Source: Maribacter sedimenticola
Lineage (GTDB): Bacteria; Bacteroidota; Bacteroidia; Flavobacteriales; Flavobacteriaceae
Assembly: GCF_900188415.1 (NCBI RefSeq)
Contig: NZ_FZNV01000004.1
Location: 62,001 to 126,000, forward strand
Direction of reading: 5' to 3'
Length of the DNA stretch: 64,000 bases
Below the pieces are notes generated by a model that did not search any database, was not told the origin of the DNA, and saw nothing but the letters and a program-made list of their open reading frames with translations. Of the stretch, positions 19,109 through 27,537 are shown one piece after another. Position 1 is the stretch's first letter, and every line of letters starts with the position of its first letter. The translations under genes and the position numbers were made by a program.

Positions 19109-19729
19109 TTAAAGGATATCCAAGCTACCCTTCCCTTCCCTTATGATTTCCGGCTCTCCTGTAGACAGGTCTATAATGGTAGAACCTATGTTGCCACCAT
19201 AGCCACCATCTATGACGATATCCACTAAATTATCCCACTTTTCAAAAATCAATTCTGGATCGGTAGTATATTCCAATACATCATCGTCATCACGAATAGA
19301 AGTGGATACTATAGGATTACCCAAAGCCTCTACCAAAGTTTTTATAATGGTATTATCGGGCACACGGATACCTACTGTTTTCTTTTTCTTGAATTCTTTG
19401 GGCAAATTATTGTTACCCGGCAAAATAAAGGTATAAGGCCCAGGTAATGCCCTTTTTAGTATTTTGAAGGTTGCAGTGTCTATTTGACGTACATAATCAG
19501 ACAGGTTGCTTAAATCGGTACAGATAAACGACCAATTGGCTTTTGCTAATTTTATACCTTTAATCCGTGCAATTTTTTCCAAAGCGCGGGTATTGGTAAT
19601 ATCACATCCAAGGCCATAAACGGTATCGGTAGGATAAATGACCAAGCCCCCTTTGCGTAATACTTCCACTACCCTTTTAATCTCTTTAGGGTTAGGGTTT
19701 TCCTCGTAAATTTTTATAAACTCAGCCAT
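19109..19729 (-). CDS. tsaC: L-threonylcarbamoyladenylate synthase (Sua5/YrdC/TsaC family)
   Basis: The 206-residue protein has the YrdC signature (LRKGGLVIYPTDTVYGLGCD), KRALPGPYTFILPG and VGIRVPDN. It makes threonylcarbamoyl-AMP from Thr, bicarbonate and ATP for the t6A37 modification of ANN-decoding tRNAs. It is a single-domain (TsaC-like) form, without the C-terminal Sua5 domain. It follows uvrD on the same strand with a 45-base gap. Confidence 0.93.
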   Translation of the reverse strand: MAEFIKIYEENPNPKEIKRVVEVLRKGGLVIYPTDTVYGLGCDITNTRALEKIARIKGIKLAKANWSFICTDLSNLSDYVRQIDTATFKILKRALPGPYTFILPGNNNLPKEFKKKKTVGIRVPDNTIIKTLVEALGNPIVSTSIRDDDDVLEYTTDPELIFEKWDNLVDIVIDGGYGGNIGSTIIDLSTGEPEIIREGKGSLDIL

Positions 19730-19774
19730 TACCTTTTAAATTATAGATAGTTATGTACTATTAAATATACCAAA

Positions 19775-22102
19775 CTATCCCAATACTTCTAATTTGGCAA
19801 AGCGCAATAACAATTTTTTAATATCACCTTTGTCAAATAATATTTCTGCTTTTCTATCATTGCCCACTCCTTCTAACTTTACCACTTTACCACGGCCAAA
19901 TCTACTATGGTTTACCAGGGAACCTACCGCCAAATTGGGATCTATATTATTGGTATTCCCTACTGGAACGGCCAATTGCGGCTTTATTTTTCTCAGTTTT
20001 TTTAGTTGATTTGTATTAGGCTGGCCAATACTTGGTGGTGTGCCCCTAGTGGGTTTCACCTGCCTTAACCTACTCTTGTCCACCTCACCAAATATATCTG
20101 CATTGATGAGGGACTTATAACGGTACCCGCCATCTACAGGAGTTAAATTCTCAACATATTTTTCATCGATTTCCTCCAAAAATCTACTAGGTTCCGCATC
20201 TATCAACTTACCCCAACGATATCTGTTTTGGGTATAGGTAAGATAAGCCTGTTTTTCTGCCCTGGTAAGCGCTACGTAAAATAAGCGTCTTTCTTCTTCC
20301 AATTCGCTTCGTGTACTCATGCTCATCCCGGACGGAAAGAGATCTTCTTCCATACCTACGATATATACGTAAGGAAATTCCAGTCCCTTTGCCAAGTGTA
20401 TGGTCATGAGGGCCACCCTATCATCATCTCCAGTATCATTGTCCAAATCGGTAGCCAAGGCAACATCTTCAAGAAATTCTGTAATACTGCCAGTAGCTTC
20501 ATCTATCTCTTTTTGCCCTTCTACAAAATCCTTGATACCGTTCAACAATTCTTCTATATTCTCCATTTTACCGATCCCCTCTGGTGTACCGTCTTTTTTA
20601 AATTCCAAAAGTATACCGGTTTTCTTAGCTACATGTTCGGCCAAGGTAAAAGCATCTGCAGATTCGCTCATGACTTGAAAACTCTTGACCATAGTTACAA
20701 AATCAGTAAGTTTACGTTTGGTGCCCGCATTTATCTTAAGGTCAATTTTATCAATATTCTCCATCACCTCAAAAATTGAGCGATTGTAATGGTTTGCAGC
20801 GACAACAAGTTTGTCCAACGTTGTACCCCCAATACCCCTAGCAGGAAAATTTATGACCCTTTTTAAGGCCTCTTCATCTTTCTGATTAATGACCAATCTT
20901 AGGTAGGACAACACATCCTTGATTTCCTTTCTTTGATAAAATGACAATCCGCCATAAATACGATAAGGGATATCGCGTTTTCTCAAAGCATCCTCTATGG
21001 CCCTGGATTGTGAATTGGTTCTATATAAAACGGCAAATTCACCATTGGACATTTGCTCTTGCATTCTATGCTCCCATATAGAATTGGCCACAAACCTCCC
21101 CTCTTCTGCATCCGTTGGGCTTCTATGTATTTTTATGGCAGCGCCGTCATCGTTATCCGTCCAAACTACTTTTTCTATTTGATTTTGATTTTTGCCAATA
21201 ATAGAGTTTGCCGCATTTACGATGTTACGTGTAGAACGGTAATTCTGTTCCAAACGGTACATGCCCACATTCTCGTAATCTTTTTGAAAATTTAAAATAT
21301 TACTGATATTGGCCCCTCTAAATGAATAAATACTCTGGGCATCATCGCCCACTACGCAAATATTCTGAAAACGGTCTGCCAAGGCCTTTACGATCAAATA
21401 TTGGGAGTGGTTGGTATCTTGGTACTCATCTACCAGAATGTACCTGAACCGATCTTGATATTTCATAAGAACATCTGGATAGCGTGTCAACAGCTCATTG
21501 GTCCGTAAAAGCAAATCATCAAAATCCATAGCTCCTGCCTTAAAACAGCGATCTACATAATTTTCATAAATATCTCCTGTCCTGGGTTTTTTGGCCATGG
21601 CATCCTGCTCTACCAACTCCGGATTATTACGATAGGCCTTTACTGTTATTAAACTATTCTTGAAAGACGATATCCTGTTTTGAATCTGCTTGTATTTATA
21701 GATGTCCTTGTCAAGCCCCATTTCCTTTATGATCGAAGAAATTAGTCGTTGTGAATCCTGAGTATCATAGATGGTAAAATTTGCAGGGTACCCCAACTTA
21801 TTACCATCTATACGTAACAATTTTGCAAAAACAGAATGAAATGTACCCATCCAAAGGTTTTTTGCTTCACTTGCACCAACTATTGTTGCAATACGCGCTT
21901 TCATTTCACGAGCGGCCTTGTTGGTAAATGTCAATGCCAAAATATTAAAGGAATCTACACCTTGCGCCATTAAGTGTGCAATTCTATAGGTAAGAACACG
22001 TGTTTTTCCGGATCCTGCACCCGCAATTACCATTAAAGGTCCGTCCTTATGTAAAACAGGGGCTTTTTGTGCCTCGTTCAATTCATCTATAAATGAGCTC
22101 AA
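19775..22102 (-). CDS. uvrD: ATP-dependent DNA helicase UvrD/PcrA
   Basis: The 775-residue SF1A helicase carries GAGSGKTR (motif I), VDEYQDTN (II), GDDAQSIYSFRGA (III), EQNYRST (IV), VALMTIHLAKGLEF (V) and VALTRA (VI). The C-terminus ends in a Tudor-like beta domain (VGSLVNHSRFGRGKVVKLEG) as in PcrA, which can bind RNA polymerase. The first codon that fits the family N-terminus is TTG at 22102; no ATG is available before motif I except an internal one. It unwinds DNA in excision and mismatch repair. Confidence 0.95.
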   Translation of the reverse strand: MSSFIDELNEAQKAPVLHKDGPLMVIAGAGSGKTRVLTYRIAHLMAQGVDSFNILALTFTNKAAREMKARIATIVGASEAKNLWMGTFHSVFAKLLRIDGNKLGYPANFTIYDTQDSQRLISSIIKEMGLDKDIYKYKQIQNRISSFKNSLITVKAYRNNPELVEQDAMAKKPRTGDIYENYVDRCFKAGAMDFDDLLLRTNELLTRYPDVLMKYQDRFRYILVDEYQDTNHSQYLIVKALADRFQNICVVGDDAQSIYSFRGANISNILNFQKDYENVGMYRLEQNYRSTRNIVNAANSIIGKNQNQIEKVVWTDNDDGAAIKIHRSPTDAEEGRFVANSIWEHRMQEQMSNGEFAVLYRTNSQSRAIEDALRKRDIPYRIYGGLSFYQRKEIKDVLSYLRLVINQKDEEALKRVINFPARGIGGTTLDKLVVAANHYNRSIFEVMENIDKIDLKINAGTKRKLTDFVTMVKSFQVMSESADAFTLAEHVAKKTGILLEFKKDGTPEGIGKMENIEELLNGIKDFVEGQKEIDEATGSITEFLEDVALATDLDNDTGDDDRVALMTIHLAKGLEFPYVYIVGMEEDLFPSGMSMSTRSELEEERRLFYVALTRAEKQAYLTYTQNRYRWGKLIDAEPSRFLEEIDEKYVENLTPVDGGYRYKSLINADIFGEVDKSRLRQVKPTRGTPPSIGQPNTNQLKKLRKIKPQLAVPVGNTNNIDPNLAVGSLVNHSRFGRGKVVKLEGVGNDRKAEILFDKGDIKKLLLRFAKLEVLG

Positions 22103-22308
22103 ATCTACTTGTATTTAGAGCGTGAATTTAGCCATTATTGGGGGATACTAAAAGTGAACGCATTTAGAATTATAAACAATGGATGGTATTTCTTTTCAAT
22201 TTGAATATATTTAAACTTTTATTACCTATTATCAGGTTAAGGGTCGGTAAAAATGATGTCGACACCCCACATGATGAAGGAACCATCATTAATATTTAAA
22301 TACTGATT

Positions 22309-23619
22309 ATGAGAAAACTAGGATTATTGGCCCTCATACTATTTGGTTATTCTGCCTATGCACAAGGACCAAATTTGGACAAGGACTACAAAGCCATTGA
22401 GGACAAGGTTATAGAATGGAGAAGGGAAATCCATCAAAATCCAGAATTGGGCAACCGGGAATTTAAAACTGCAGAAAAAATTGCAAAGCATTTAAAGGCA
22501 CTGGGCATTGAAGTACAAACTGGTGTTGCCCATACCGGAGTAGTCGGTATTTTAAAGGGAGATTTGCCAGGAAAGGTAGTTGCCTTAAGGGCAGATATAG
22601 ATGCCTTGCCCGTTACGGAAAGGAACGACCTACCTTATAAGTCTAATGTAACCTCTGAATTCATGGGCGAAAAAGTGGGTGTTATGCACGCTTGTGGCCA
22701 TGATACCCATACGGCTATCTTAATGGGCGTAGCGGAGGTTATGTCCAAGAACAAGGATAAGATCAAAGGAACCGTAAAGTTTATTTTCCAACCTGCGGAG
22801 GAAGGTCCGCCGCCAGGTGAGGAAGGTGGTGCACTATTAATGGTAAAGGAAGGTGTTATGGACAATCCTAAAGTAGATGCCATATTTGGTTTGCACATTA
22901 ACTCCCAAACACCCGTAAATACCATTAAATATAAGTCTGGCGGAACAATGGCCGCTGCACAAAGTTTTACGATAAAGGTTATGGGCAAGCAATCTCACGG
23001 CTCCCAGCCATGGTCAGGTGTTGACCCTATTTTGATCAGTGCCAAAATTATTGATGGCTTACAGACCATCATCAGTAGAGAAACCGACCTTACCAATGAA
23101 GCCGCCGTTATTACGGTTGGCAAAATAAAAAGTGGTGTACGCTTTAATATCATACCAGAATCAGCTGAAATGATAGGTACGATCAGAACCTTGGACTATG
23201 ATATGAAAGATAAATTGAACAAACGTATGGTTGAAATGGTTAGCACAATAGCCAAAGCATATGGTGGTGAAGCTACCTGTGAAATAAAAGATGCTACCGA
23301 TATTACTTATAACAACCCTGAATTGGTAGAACAAATGCTTCCTACCATTAAACGCGTTGCGGGAGAACCCAATGTAAGTATACAAAAGGCAGTTACCGGT
23401 GCAGAAGATTTTTCCTATTTTCAGCGAGAGGCTCCAGGGTTTTTCTTTTTTCTTGGAGGAATGACTCCCGGTAATACGAAATCTTACCCACACCATACTC
23501 CAGATTTCTTGATAGATGATAGTGGGTTATTATTAGGCGTACGTACACTGACGGAAATGAGTTTAGATTATTTAAATAGTGACAAAACCCCTCGTTTGGA
23601 CATAAAACCAAAAGGATAA
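22309..23619 (+). CDS. Exported M20-family metallo-amidohydrolase
   Basis: A signal peptide (MRKLGLLALILFGYSAYA) is followed by an M20D-type amidohydrolase of 436 residues. Metal-binding residues sit in MHACGHDTHT, EEGPPPGEEGG and the C-terminal HHTPDF; a dimerisation insert begins near MAAAQSFTIKVMGKQSHGS. Relatives cleave N-acyl amino acids, hippurate or indole-acetyl conjugates; the substrate cannot be told. Three codirectional genes follow with gaps of 2-5 bases, suggesting an operon through 25978. Confidence 0.9.
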   Translation: MRKLGLLALILFGYSAYAQGPNLDKDYKAIEDKVIEWRREIHQNPELGNREFKTAEKIAKHLKALGIEVQTGVAHTGVVGILKGDLPGKVVALRADIDALPVTERNDLPYKSNVTSEFMGEKVGVMHACGHDTHTAILMGVAEVMSKNKDKIKGTVKFIFQPAEEGPPPGEEGGALLMVKEGVMDNPKVDAIFGLHINSQTPVNTIKYKSGGTMAAAQSFTIKVMGKQSHGSQPWSGVDPILISAKIIDGLQTIISRETDLTNEAAVITVGKIKSGVRFNIIPESAEMIGTIRTLDYDMKDKLNKRMVEMVSTIAKAYGGEATCEIKDATDITYNNPELVEQMLPTIKRVAGEPNVSIQKAVTGAEDFSYFQREAPGFFFFLGGMTPGNTKSYPHHTPDFLIDDSGLLLGVRTLTEMSLDYLNSDKTPRLDIKPKG

Positions 23620-23624
23620 TATTG

Positions 23625-25202
23625 ATGCGTAATTTTATAAACTATATTCCAAGTCTACCCTGGTGGACTTGGATTTTTTTGTTTCTTTTCATCGTTGCTA
23701 TTTGGGATATCTTTATTCAAAAGCGACATACCATAAAACATAATTTTCCCATAGTAGGCCATTTAAGATATTGGTTAGAAAGTATTGGTCCGGAAATGCG
23801 CCAGTATTTTGTAGCGAACAACAGGGAAGAACTACCGTTCAACAGAATTGAAAGAGGTTGGATCTATGCCTCTGCAAAAAAGGAGAACAATTATGAAGGT
23901 TTTGGTTCTGACCGCGACCTTTATGCTCATCAACATATTTTTATTAAAAATAGAATGATGGCCTTTTCAGTACCTAATGGTCACCCAAATGCATTAGAGC
24001 CAACTTTTATTCCTTGCGCTAAGGTAATGGGACAATACAACAAACGTAAAAAACCGTTTAGGCCAGCAAGCGTGGTCAATGTATCGGCCATGAGTTTTGG
24101 CTCCCTATCCGCAGCGGCAGTAGAGGCTATGAACAGAGGTGTCAAAAAAGCAGGTGCTTACCACAATACGGGTGAAGGCGGTTTGTCTCCCTATCATAAA
24201 CATGGAGGTGATATTGTATTCCATTTTGGTACCGGTTACTTTGGGGTTAGGACGCCAGATGGTAATTTCTCCATGGAGAAGATGAAAAAGTTGGTTGCGG
24301 ACAATCCTTGCATTAAAGCTATTGAAATTAAGCTGTCCCAAGGGGCAAAGCCCGGAAAAGGCGGTGTATTACCCGGTGCAAAAATTACTCCAGAACTTGC
24401 TGAAATAAGAGGTGTTGAAGTAGGTAAGGATGTGCTCTCCCCTGCTACCCACAAAGCTTTTTCAACCGTAGAAGAACTGTTGGCATTAATAGAGGCCATT
24501 GCAAATGAAACAGGATTACCCGTAGGGATCAAAGGGGCAATAGGAAAATTGGATCAATGGGAAGAACTTGCGGATTTAATGATAAAAACCGGTAAAGGAC
24601 CCGACTTTATTACCGTAGATGGTGGCGAAGGGGGAACGGGTGCCGCACCACCATCATTTGCAGACCATGTTTCCCTACCATGGGTATATGGTTTCTCCAG
24701 TCTTTATAAAGTATTTTTGAATAGAAGCCTGACCGATAGAATTGTATTCATAGGATCGGGTAAACTAGGCTTTCCCGCCAAAGCGGCCATGGCATTTGCC
24801 ATGGGAGTTGACTGCATTAATGTGGCACGTGAGGCAATGATGAGCATTGGCTGTATTCAAGCACAGGTATGTCATACCAACAGATGCCCAACAGGGATCG
24901 CCACACAAAGCAAATGGTTGCAGAAAGGAATAGATGTTCCCCTTAAATCTGACCGATTGGCACAATATTTCAATACGTTCCGAAAAGAATTGTCAGAAAT
25001 AACACATGCGGCAGGCTATGAACATCCTAGCCAATTTACAATGGACGATGTACAGGTAAACGTTGATGACAACGACCTTAATAGAAGTCTGGCGTCTACC
25101 TATGGATATAATAAAGCCAAAGTAGCCTTTACAAGTGTTCAGGAATTAAAAGACTGTTCGTATCTTGGCGGCAAATTTGAAGACAAAATAATAAAAGCAT
25201 AA
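23625..25202 (+). CDS. FMN-binding glutamate synthase-like membrane-anchored protein
   Basis: ATG 23625 is preferred to the adjacent in-frame TTG at 23622. The 525-residue product starts with a membrane helix (WWTWIFLFLFIVAIWDIF), then a complete FMN-binding TIM barrel of the GltB type: NVSAMSFGSLSAAAVEAMNRG, GEGGLSPYHKHGGD, DGGEGGTGAAP and GSGKLGFPAKAA. The [3Fe-4S] cysteines are visible as CIQAQVCHTNRC. There is no glutaminase domain, so it belongs to the stand-alone class of uncertain substrate seen in many bacteria. Confidence 0.88.
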   Translation: MRNFINYIPSLPWWTWIFLFLFIVAIWDIFIQKRHTIKHNFPIVGHLRYWLESIGPEMRQYFVANNREELPFNRIERGWIYASAKKENNYEGFGSDRDLYAHQHIFIKNRMMAFSVPNGHPNALEPTFIPCAKVMGQYNKRKKPFRPASVVNVSAMSFGSLSAAAVEAMNRGVKKAGAYHNTGEGGLSPYHKHGGDIVFHFGTGYFGVRTPDGNFSMEKMKKLVADNPCIKAIEIKLSQGAKPGKGGVLPGAKITPELAEIRGVEVGKDVLSPATHKAFSTVEELLALIEAIANETGLPVGIKGAIGKLDQWEELADLMIKTGKGPDFITVDGGEGGTGAAPPSFADHVSLPWVYGFSSLYKVFLNRSLTDRIVFIGSGKLGFPAKAAMAFAMGVDCINVAREAMMSIGCIQAQVCHTNRCPTGIATQSKWLQKGIDVPLKSDRLAQYFNTFRKELSEITHAAGYEHPSQFTMDDVQVNVDDNDLNRSLASTYGYNKAKVAFTSVQELKDCSYLGGKFEDKIIKA

Positions 25203-25207
25203 TACAG

Positions 25208-25978
25208 ATGATGAAACTATATGTATGTTCACTACTTTTTTTGGTTGGTCTAAGCAACCTACAAGCCCAAAAAAAAAGTGACCTAATAGCACAAAACCAA
25301 GAACTTAAATTTCAGCTAGATTCCATAAAAAGAATTGTGAACACTGCACAGCGCAATGAAAAATTAGGATTGTTAAGGGCAGAGGAAATGCAAGTTCAGG
25401 TAAAGGAACTACAGGATGCGAATGCCACCCTTATGAAAAATCTGAACAGTTTTGCCACCCTTTCCAGTCAAAACTCGGAAAACATTACTAAAACCTTGGC
25501 CACCTTAAAAAGAAAAGAGGAACAGATTAAAGGTATTGTTGACGGCATTGCAAGTAATGACTCTACCGCAATCATGGTACTAACCCATGCAAAACAGACT
25601 TTAGGCGAAAATGCCAATGTAAATGTTGCCAATGGAACAGTTATCATTTCAGAAAAATTGGATTTTTTCTTTGCGGACGGATTGGGAAACAAAGTCTCTA
25701 CGGAAGCCAGTGCCTGGCTAGAAAATATTGCCAATCTCATTAAAGCCAATCCTAAGAGCATGATAACCGTTGCTAGCATGAATATTACAGGAGAATTAGA
25801 CCTTGCCCTACAACAGGCAACATCAGTAGCAAGTATTCTAATAAAGGATTATGGTGTTCAAGGTGATCGTATAAACACAGTTGGTGCGGATGGTAATTTA
25901 CGGGAAGCCATACAGATTAAATTTCAACCGGATTACAAGGCATTTTATGATATGGCAAAGGGAGATGTAAAAAATTAA
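25208..25978 (+). CDS. Exported coiled-coil protein with degenerate OmpA-like C-terminus
   Basis: The 256-residue product starts MMKLYVC (either of two adjacent ATGs, 25208 or 25211) with a cleavable signal ending LQAQ, no lipobox. The coiled coil and C-terminal half follow the plan of the OmpA lipoprotein at 18180: NLNSFATLSSQNSENITKTL aligns with its NMGNLTTLTTKGAENLEKSL. But the peptidoglycan-binding residues have gone: GHTDN is replaced by ASMNITG, the LSVKRA helix by LALQQATS and the RRTRI strand by EAIQIKF. I infer an old paralogue that has lost peptidoglycan binding. It lies 5 bases after the FMN protein gene. Confidence 0.72.
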   Translation: MMKLYVCSLLFLVGLSNLQAQKKSDLIAQNQELKFQLDSIKRIVNTAQRNEKLGLLRAEEMQVQVKELQDANATLMKNLNSFATLSSQNSENITKTLATLKRKEEQIKGIVDGIASNDSTAIMVLTHAKQTLGENANVNVANGTVIISEKLDFFFADGLGNKVSTEASAWLENIANLIKANPKSMITVASMNITGELDLALQQATSVASILIKDYGVQGDRINTVGADGNLREAIQIKFQPDYKAFYDMAKGDVKN

Positions 25979-26063
25979 TCACTTGCATTTCATCGATTAG
26001 CCTTTATACTAATTGAACATATTCACCGTTTAATAGGGGTATTAAATTTAAATAACACTAAAA

Positions 26064-26582
26064 ATGACCTCAGACCAAATATTTCAACTTTTTGCTTATC
26101 TATTGCCTTCAGTAGTAACAGGTGCAATTGCATTTTATTTCTTTAGGATGCATACCAATAACGAGGAAGGCAGAAGGCGTTTTCTGCTTCATAAAGATTC
26201 ACAAAAAGATACGTTACCTGTTAGGCTGCAGGCATATGAAAGAATGGCCCTGTTTTTAGAACGCATTTCCATACCTAACCTAATAGTTCGTGTTGCCCCA
26301 CATTCCAAGGATAAAGCCGCTTATGAAAGTTTATTGATAAAAAGTATAGAAACGGAATTTGATCATAATCTTTCTCAGCAGATCTATATGACAGATGAAT
26401 GTTGGAACATTATAAAGGCCGCTAAAAGTGCCACTATTCAAATGATACGTAAAGCGGCAATGAGCGAAACGGATTCTGCCCATAAATTAAGGGAGGATAT
26501 TTTAAATGAAACTATGGAAAAATCCTCTCCATCTGCAACTGCACTTTCATTCGTTAAAAAGGAAATCAATGATTTATGGTAA
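26064..26582 (+). CDS. Conserved hypothetical protein with N-terminal membrane helix
   Basis: The 172-residue product has one hydrophobic segment near the N-terminus (LFAYLLPSVVTGAIAFYFF) followed by a soluble, charged helical domain (LPVRLQAYERMALFLERI, SLLIKSIETEFDHNLSQQI). I recognise this type from Flavobacteriaceae genomes only as a conserved hypothetical and know no function. It is followed by a hairpin at 26581. Confidence 0.75.
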   Translation: MTSDQIFQLFAYLLPSVVTGAIAFYFFRMHTNNEEGRRRFLLHKDSQKDTLPVRLQAYERMALFLERISIPNLIVRVAPHSKDKAAYESLLIKSIETEFDHNLSQQIYMTDECWNIIKAAKSATIQMIRKAAMSETDSAHKLREDILNETMEKSSPSATALSFVKKEINDLW

Positions 26583-26600
26583 TTGCCCAAAGGGGCAATT
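26581..26600 (+). terminator. Short hairpin, probable terminator
   Basis: AATTGCCC and GGGCAATT pair around the loop AAAG and overlap the stop codon of the preceding gene. The T-tract (GTTCATTTTT) is interrupted, so strength is uncertain. It separates convergent genes. Confidence 0.5.
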
Positions 26601-26621
26601 GTTCATTTTTCCTTAAACCAA

Positions 26622-27536
26622 TTACTCATTGACATTTGGCTCAATGGGGTTGGTTTCCTCATTTTTGTTCTTGGCGTACAAATATCCCCTTTTCCACCAT
26701 AAGGTCATTTTTTGCTTGTCGAAAATTAGGGAATTGGTCGTTAGAATTGTAGGCGTATAATAAAGGTTAATAATGGCATTTTTTTGATTGGCCACCAATT
26801 TTCCAATTCTGATATTTTGGTTTTCTATACGATCAAGGATAAAGCTCATCATCGTCGTTATCAACTCAAACGGATTTCTAGAGGCTACTCGGTTTAAATA
26901 ATTTACCTCTGTATGCAATACCACCACATCTACCTCTGTGGCCCCTCTTTTAATGGCCTCCTCTATAGGGACAATACTACCAAGGCCCCCGTCCGCATAT
27001 TCACATCCATTTTTACGCACCAAACTCATAAAGGGTGTGTAATTGGCCGAAATCCATATCCAATCACAATATTCATCGTATGTGCAATCCTTTATAGACT
27101 TATATTCCACTTGGTTCAAAGAAAGGTTAGATACGGTAATGACCACATCCTTAGGGCCATTTTTTAGGGTTTCAAATTCTTCTACGGTAAGACTTTTTCT
27201 AATGAGTTTTCGTAAGTTCTCACTTTCGCCAAACGTTTTTTTCCCCTTTAAAAAATTTCCCAAAACCTTCCAGTGGTTTATAGAAATTTCTTCATTGCCA
27301 TGTATTTTCTTTATTAAGAAAGGGCAATTATTAAATATACTTTGTTGATTGACATTGGAATATATTTCCTTAATCTTTTCTAATTTTCCTAGTGCTAGAT
27401 GGGATATTAAAAGACTACCGGTAGAAGTACCTACAAATAGGTCATAGGTCTTACCCCCTTCTTGTATTAGGTATTGGGCCACGCCCCCAGCAAAAGCCCC
27501 TTTACTACCACCACCAGAAATTACTAAAGCCCTCAT
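26622..27536 (-). CDS. Patatin-like phospholipase
   Basis: The 304-residue protein shows the patatin set: oxyanion loop SGGGSKGAFAGG at the N-terminus, nucleophile elbow GTSTG (Ser in FVGTSTGS) and catalytic Asp in ADGG near residue 180. No signal peptide is seen, so it may be cytosolic or peripheral. Such proteins hydrolyse acyl ester bonds in phospholipids. It starts one base past the stop of the M1 peptidase gene upstream, so both are probably translated from one mRNA. Confidence 0.88.
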   Translation of the reverse strand: MRALVISGGGSKGAFAGGVAQYLIQEGGKTYDLFVGTSTGSLLISHLALGKLEKIKEIYSNVNQQSIFNNCPFLIKKIHGNEEISINHWKVLGNFLKGKKTFGESENLRKLIRKSLTVEEFETLKNGPKDVVITVSNLSLNQVEYKSIKDCTYDEYCDWIWISANYTPFMSLVRKNGCEYADGGLGSIVPIEEAIKRGATEVDVVVLHTEVNYLNRVASRNPFELITTMMSFILDRIENQNIRIGKLVANQKNAIINLYYTPTILTTNSLIFDKQKMTLWWKRGYLYAKNKNEETNPIEPNVNE

Positions 27537-27537
27537 G

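Noticed and set aside
22100-22107. TAGATTTG on the minus strand as uvrD promoter
   Set aside because: It overlaps the only plausible start codon (TTG 22102), and no other start fits the family, so it is probably a chance match.
22252-22290. AATGATG...CATCATT inverted repeat upstream of the M20 gene
   Set aside because: Only 7-bp arms with a 25-base loop; no support from position or sequence context.
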